Shown: positions 61,702 to 64,000 of the stretch, piece by piece | How positions within the stretch are numbered: the stretch's first letter is position 1 | Layout of the letters: each line of letters begins with the position of its first letter | NCBI GenBank assembly: GCA_963802915.1 | Contig: CAWDKQ010000008.1 | Span: forward strand, 124,001-188,000 | DNA from: JAICMB01 sp963802915 | Lineage (GTDB): Bacteria; Acidobacteriota; Terriglobia; Bryobacterales; Bryobacteraceae | Direction of reading: 5' to 3' | Length of the DNA stretch: 64,000 nucleotides | Translations under genes and position numbers: made by a program | Notes under the pieces: generated by a model | Told to the model about the DNA's origin: nothing | The model's database searches: none | Seen by the model: the letters and a program-made list of their open reading frames with translations, nothing else

Positions 61702-62148
61702 CTATTGTCTCTTCAAAAGAACAATTTGGCCGCCGTGATAGAGATTGTGCTGGACGATCCCGTGCAGCAGATTATAGAGCGATTTGCCTCCTTCGCCGAG
61801 CTTTTCGGGAGGCACCTCAGAAGCCGCTCTTTCGAGTGAGACCTCCGCTTCCTCCAGAGCACCGACCGCGGAAGCCCACGCCTCGGCAGTAGTATCCGTC
61901 ACCGGCGGCCAGTCGCGATCCCCCTTAAGGATTTCATATTGCTTGCCCGTAGCGATCGCCGCGGCCTCTTCCATCCAGGCACGCATATGGTGCACGATTT
62001 CCCAAATCGAGTGTGCCGGCGTCAACGAGTGACGCGCAGCAATCTCTGCCGTTACACCGTCCAGGATCTCTTTGACCGCCGGTCCATGCCAGGCTCTGCC
62101 GAAGAACGCACGATGCAATTGATCCGCGATTCTCTGCGATTCGTTCAT
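61702..62148 (-). CDS. DinB-family four-helix protein
   Basis: 148 residues. A four-helix bundle with possible metal His: HSIWEIVHHMRAW (about 42-54) and HGIVQHNLYHGGQIVLLK (about 129-147). These match the His triad of DinB_2/DUF664. Members act as thiol- or metal-dependent transferases; the substrate is unknown. It is 3 bp upstream of the ADOP gene, so probably in one operon with it. Confidence 0.85.
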   Translation of the reverse strand: MNESQRIADQLHRAFFGRAWHGPAVKEILDGVTAEIAARHSLTPAHSIWEIVHHMRAWMEEAAAIATGKQYEILKGDRDWPPVTDTTAEAWASAVGALEEAEVSLERAASEVPPEKLGEGGKSLYNLLHGIVQHNLYHGGQIVLLKRQ

Positions 62149-62262
62149 CCCTTCATCCTAAGGCGTCAAGCGGCCTGTTCGTTCTAGTACGTCTACTAGT
62201 TCCAGGCGATTGTTGCTTCCGTAGGGCCGATGATACGGTTCTTACGGAGGCTATTTGACTTA

Positions 62263-62889
62263 ATGCATTTGCGAATTGCAACTTTCGCTCTCGCGACACT
62301 TTTTGTTTCGACAGTCGCTTACGCCCAAGCCGTTGGTGGGCCTTCCGACGCGTTCCAGGTATCCTACGCGTCTAATTTGAACATCGGCGATTCCGTGGTG
62401 AATCTAGTGAACGCCGGAACGCAGTCCGGGATTGACCCGGCCGGCCGGATTTGTGCCAACGTTTATGCGTTCGACCCCGCCGAAGAGCTCATCTCCTGCT
62501 GCTCCTGCCTGGTCACCCCGAACGGGCTCGACTCTCTTTCCGACCAAGCCGATCTGATCAGCAACACCTTGACTCCAGGCGTACCGACTTCCATCGTAAT
62601 CAAGCTCATCGCAACCTTGCCGGTGGCAGGCGCCTGCAATGCTGGTAACGGCGGCGCTCCATTCACGGCCGTTCAACTCGCGCCTGGTCTGCGCGCTTGG
62701 GGTACTTCCCTGCATGCCAACACCAATGGCGGCTATTCGGTAACCGAAAGCGCCTTCCAGTTGGCGACTCTGAGCGCTACCGAATCCCTCAAAGTGACCA
62801 GCTATTGCAACTTCATCCAGTCGGATGGCAGCGGCTATGGCATCTGCAAGTCCTGCGCCGTCGGCGGCTTGGGAGCAAGCACGAAGTAG
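62263..62889 (+). CDS. Secreted Cys-rich protein, second copy of the GYGICKSC domain
   Basis: 208 residues from ATG 62263 (another ATG at 62230 adds 11). A signal peptide (LRIATFALATLFVSTVAYAQ) ends near residue 22. The rest is the same domain as the C-terminal 175 residues of the protein at 20936, with the eight Cys in register (CANVY, CCSC, CNAG, CNFIQ, CKSC) and end GSGYGICKSCAVGGLGA. Function unknown. A strong terminator hairpin follows at 62924. Confidence 0.75.
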   Translation: MHLRIATFALATLFVSTVAYAQAVGGPSDAFQVSYASNLNIGDSVVNLVNAGTQSGIDPAGRICANVYAFDPAEELISCCSCLVTPNGLDSLSDQADLISNTLTPGVPTSIVIKLIATLPVAGACNAGNGGAPFTAVQLAPGLRAWGTSLHANTNGGYSVTESAFQLATLSATESLKVTSYCNFIQSDGSGYGICKSCAVGGLGASTK

Positions 62890-62923
62890 TTTTCCAATCC
62901 TCAACAAAAAGTGAGCATTGCAT

Positions 62924-62970
62924 CAACCCGGAAGGCAGCTTTACCTGCTTTCCGGGTTGCATTCGTTTTC
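62924..62970 (+). terminator. Strong stem-loop terminator between convergent genes
   Basis: CAACCCGGAAGGCAG (62924-62938) pairs with CTGCTTTCCGGGTTG (62945-62959) over a 6-nt loop, a 15-bp stem with one G-T pair. CATTCGTTTTC follows, so the T-run is moderate. It lies 35 bp after the secreted-protein stop and 8 bp before the end of the SagB-like gene, so it can serve both strands. Confidence 0.85.
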
Positions 62971-62977
62971 GGGACCT

Positions 62978-64000
62978 TTATGCTTCAAGGCGAGGATCAG
63001 GAACCGGATAACCGATCGCGAAATGGTACACGGCTTGTCCCTGTTCTGGCGTCAGATCGAGATATCGATGCACCTGGTCGTCGTAGAACGCGCCGATACC
63101 GGTGGCGCCAAGTCCGTGCGCTTCGGCGGCCACATACAGACGCTGGCCTATGGCGCCGGCTTCGAAGTGTACATAGCGATAGCCGCGATCGCCATGAACG
63201 CGAGTGGCGCGATCCAAATCTCCGATCATCGAAAACGCGACGCAGGCATTGCCGGCTAAATCCTGCCCGAGACTCAGCCCCGCCGCGACAACGCGCTGAT
63301 CCCCTGTCCGAAATCGCTCCAACTCGCTTCGTTCCGGCCAGAACCGGTAGACGCCAGCTTCCAAACCGTCAACGCGATGCACGTATAAATAAAGTTGGAT
63401 CAAATGCAAGCTCGCAAAATCGGCACAAAGCGGTTGAGTCGCCAGGCGAAGAATCTCAGTGAGTTGCTCCACTGACATCGATCGCGATCCGCCCTGGAAG
63501 TCAAGGGCCGAGCGCCGTCTTCGGGCGATCTCGCCGAAGTTATGAATCGGCCAGGCCGGCCCAGTAGGTCTGCGTGGAGACGAGACCACTCCCTGAAGAA
63601 TTGTTGTCGCGTCGTGAATCGCTGCAATGGACGGGTAAACGATCGTCTCTTGCGAAAGTTGATTGGCTTGCCCGCCGAACCAGACAGTCTCGGGAACATC
63701 TGTCTGAAGCACGGGAATCGCACCTCCGCGCATTTCGAAAAAGAGCATGGGCCACTCATCGTCGGCCAGACAGCATTCTTGCGCGACATCATCGTCGTGA
63801 AAATGGCCCACAGCGTAGCTGTCGCATCCCATGGCGTCGGCGGCAAGTGCCAGCGCTTGCCAGGCGTGACCGATGTCTAGCAAACAGTATCGATACGCCC
63901 GCTCCCGATACTTCCACGCTTCGCGCCATGCAATGCTCGTGAGCACAAACACAATTGGCGCGGAGCCGCCCGTAAAGTCCGTAGGGAGCGCACCCAACGC
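62978..64000 (-). CDS. SagB-type nitroreductase-like oxidoreductase (5' end beyond right edge)
   Basis: About 341 residues are in the window; the frame stays open to the edge. Two nitroreductase-like modules are visible: the first (about 1-125) with CLLDIGHAWQALALAADAMG; the second (about 145-341) starts with RRRSALDFQGGS and includes YVHFEAGAIGQRLYVAAEAHGLGATGIG and YHFAIGYPVPDPR. The pattern matches SagB/ThcOx family FMN-dependent dehydrogenases. These oxidise azolines in peptide natural products, but many free-standing copies have no known substrate. No RiPP partner is visible here. Confidence 0.8.
   Translation of the reverse strand, partial: ALGALPTDFTGGSAPIVFVLTSIAWREAWKYRERAYRYCLLDIGHAWQALALAADAMGCDSYAVGHFHDDDVAQECCLADDEWPMLFFEMRGGAIPVLQTDVPETVWFGGQANQLSQETIVYPSIAAIHDATTILQGVVSSPRRPTGPAWPIHNFGEIARRRRSALDFQGGSRSMSVEQLTEILRLATQPLCADFASLHLIQLYLYVHRVDGLEAGVYRFWPERSELERFRTGDQRVVAAGLSLGQDLAGNACVAFSMIGDLDRATRVHGDRGYRYVHFEAGAIGQRLYVAAEAHGLGATGIGAFYDDQVHRYLDLTPEQGQAVYHFAIGYPVPDPRLEA

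Overview
The window (about 60% GC) looks like a chromosomal segment of an Acidobacteriota bacterium, most likely the Solibacter/Bryobacter side. This rests on gene content, not on a search: PadR regulators paired with ADOP-type duplicated permeases, long secreted proteins with acidobacterial-style signal peptides, a VPS10/BNR-repeat protein, DUF885 peptidase, and a Kgd-like fused 2-oxoglutarate dehydrogenase. No rRNA, tRNA, CRISPR array, intact insertion sequence or replication origin was seen.

Layout. 1-5.3 kb: minus-strand SDR (cut by the left edge), sugar isomerase-like protein and galU; then ferredoxin, queD and a frameshifted dinG-type helicase. 5.3-12.1 kb: GT-C-like membrane protein, dtd, AT-hook protein, a nickel importer (nikMN-cbiQ-cbiO) divergent from nikR-acpS, and a molybdopterin-binding protein. 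12.1-22.3 kb: CDP-alcohol phosphatidyltransferase, greA, two PadR/permease loci, a PhoR/PhoB-like two-component system with a candidate Pho box, and a large Cys-rich secreted protein. 22.7-29.7 kb: Kgd-like enzyme, a DUF433/DUF5615 toxin-antitoxin (TA) pair, a hicA relic with hicB, and hypotheticals. 29.7-41.7 kb: GH3 glucosidase, menG/ubiE-aroB divergent from nadB, cobalamin adenosyltransferase, a PIN TA pair, a YggX-like protein, a serine beta-lactamase-like hydrolase, an ATP-grasp enzyme, an exported archaemetzincin-like protease and a frameshifted regulatory-like protein. 41.8-54 kb: DUF885 peptidase, an integrase relic, a probable selenocysteine-containing B12/radical SAM operon, a triple-repeat secreted protein, a processive GT2, a degenerate MocA-like transferase and a cysteine-forming cbs-metB pair. 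54-64 kb: an AbrB/PIN TA module with direct repeats at its start, the VPS10-like protein, MFS exporter, second ADOP with DinB, a second copy of the Cys-rich secreted domain, and a SagB-like oxidoreductase cut by the right edge.

The most exciting item is at 43928-45262. The radical SAM gene appears to end in a UGA that is followed in frame by Ala-Glu-Pro, a short tail and TAA, with a hairpin just after the UGA. Its C-terminus then reads Cys-Sec-Ala-Glu-Pro, so the gene probably encodes a selenoprotein that ordinary gene calling truncates. Other points worth a look are the repeated Cys-rich secreted domain (two loci 40 kb apart), a protein made of three 109-residue repeats, an archaemetzincin with Asp in place of the third His ligand, and several small regulatory sites (PadR palindromes, Pho box, direct repeats before an AbrB antitoxin).
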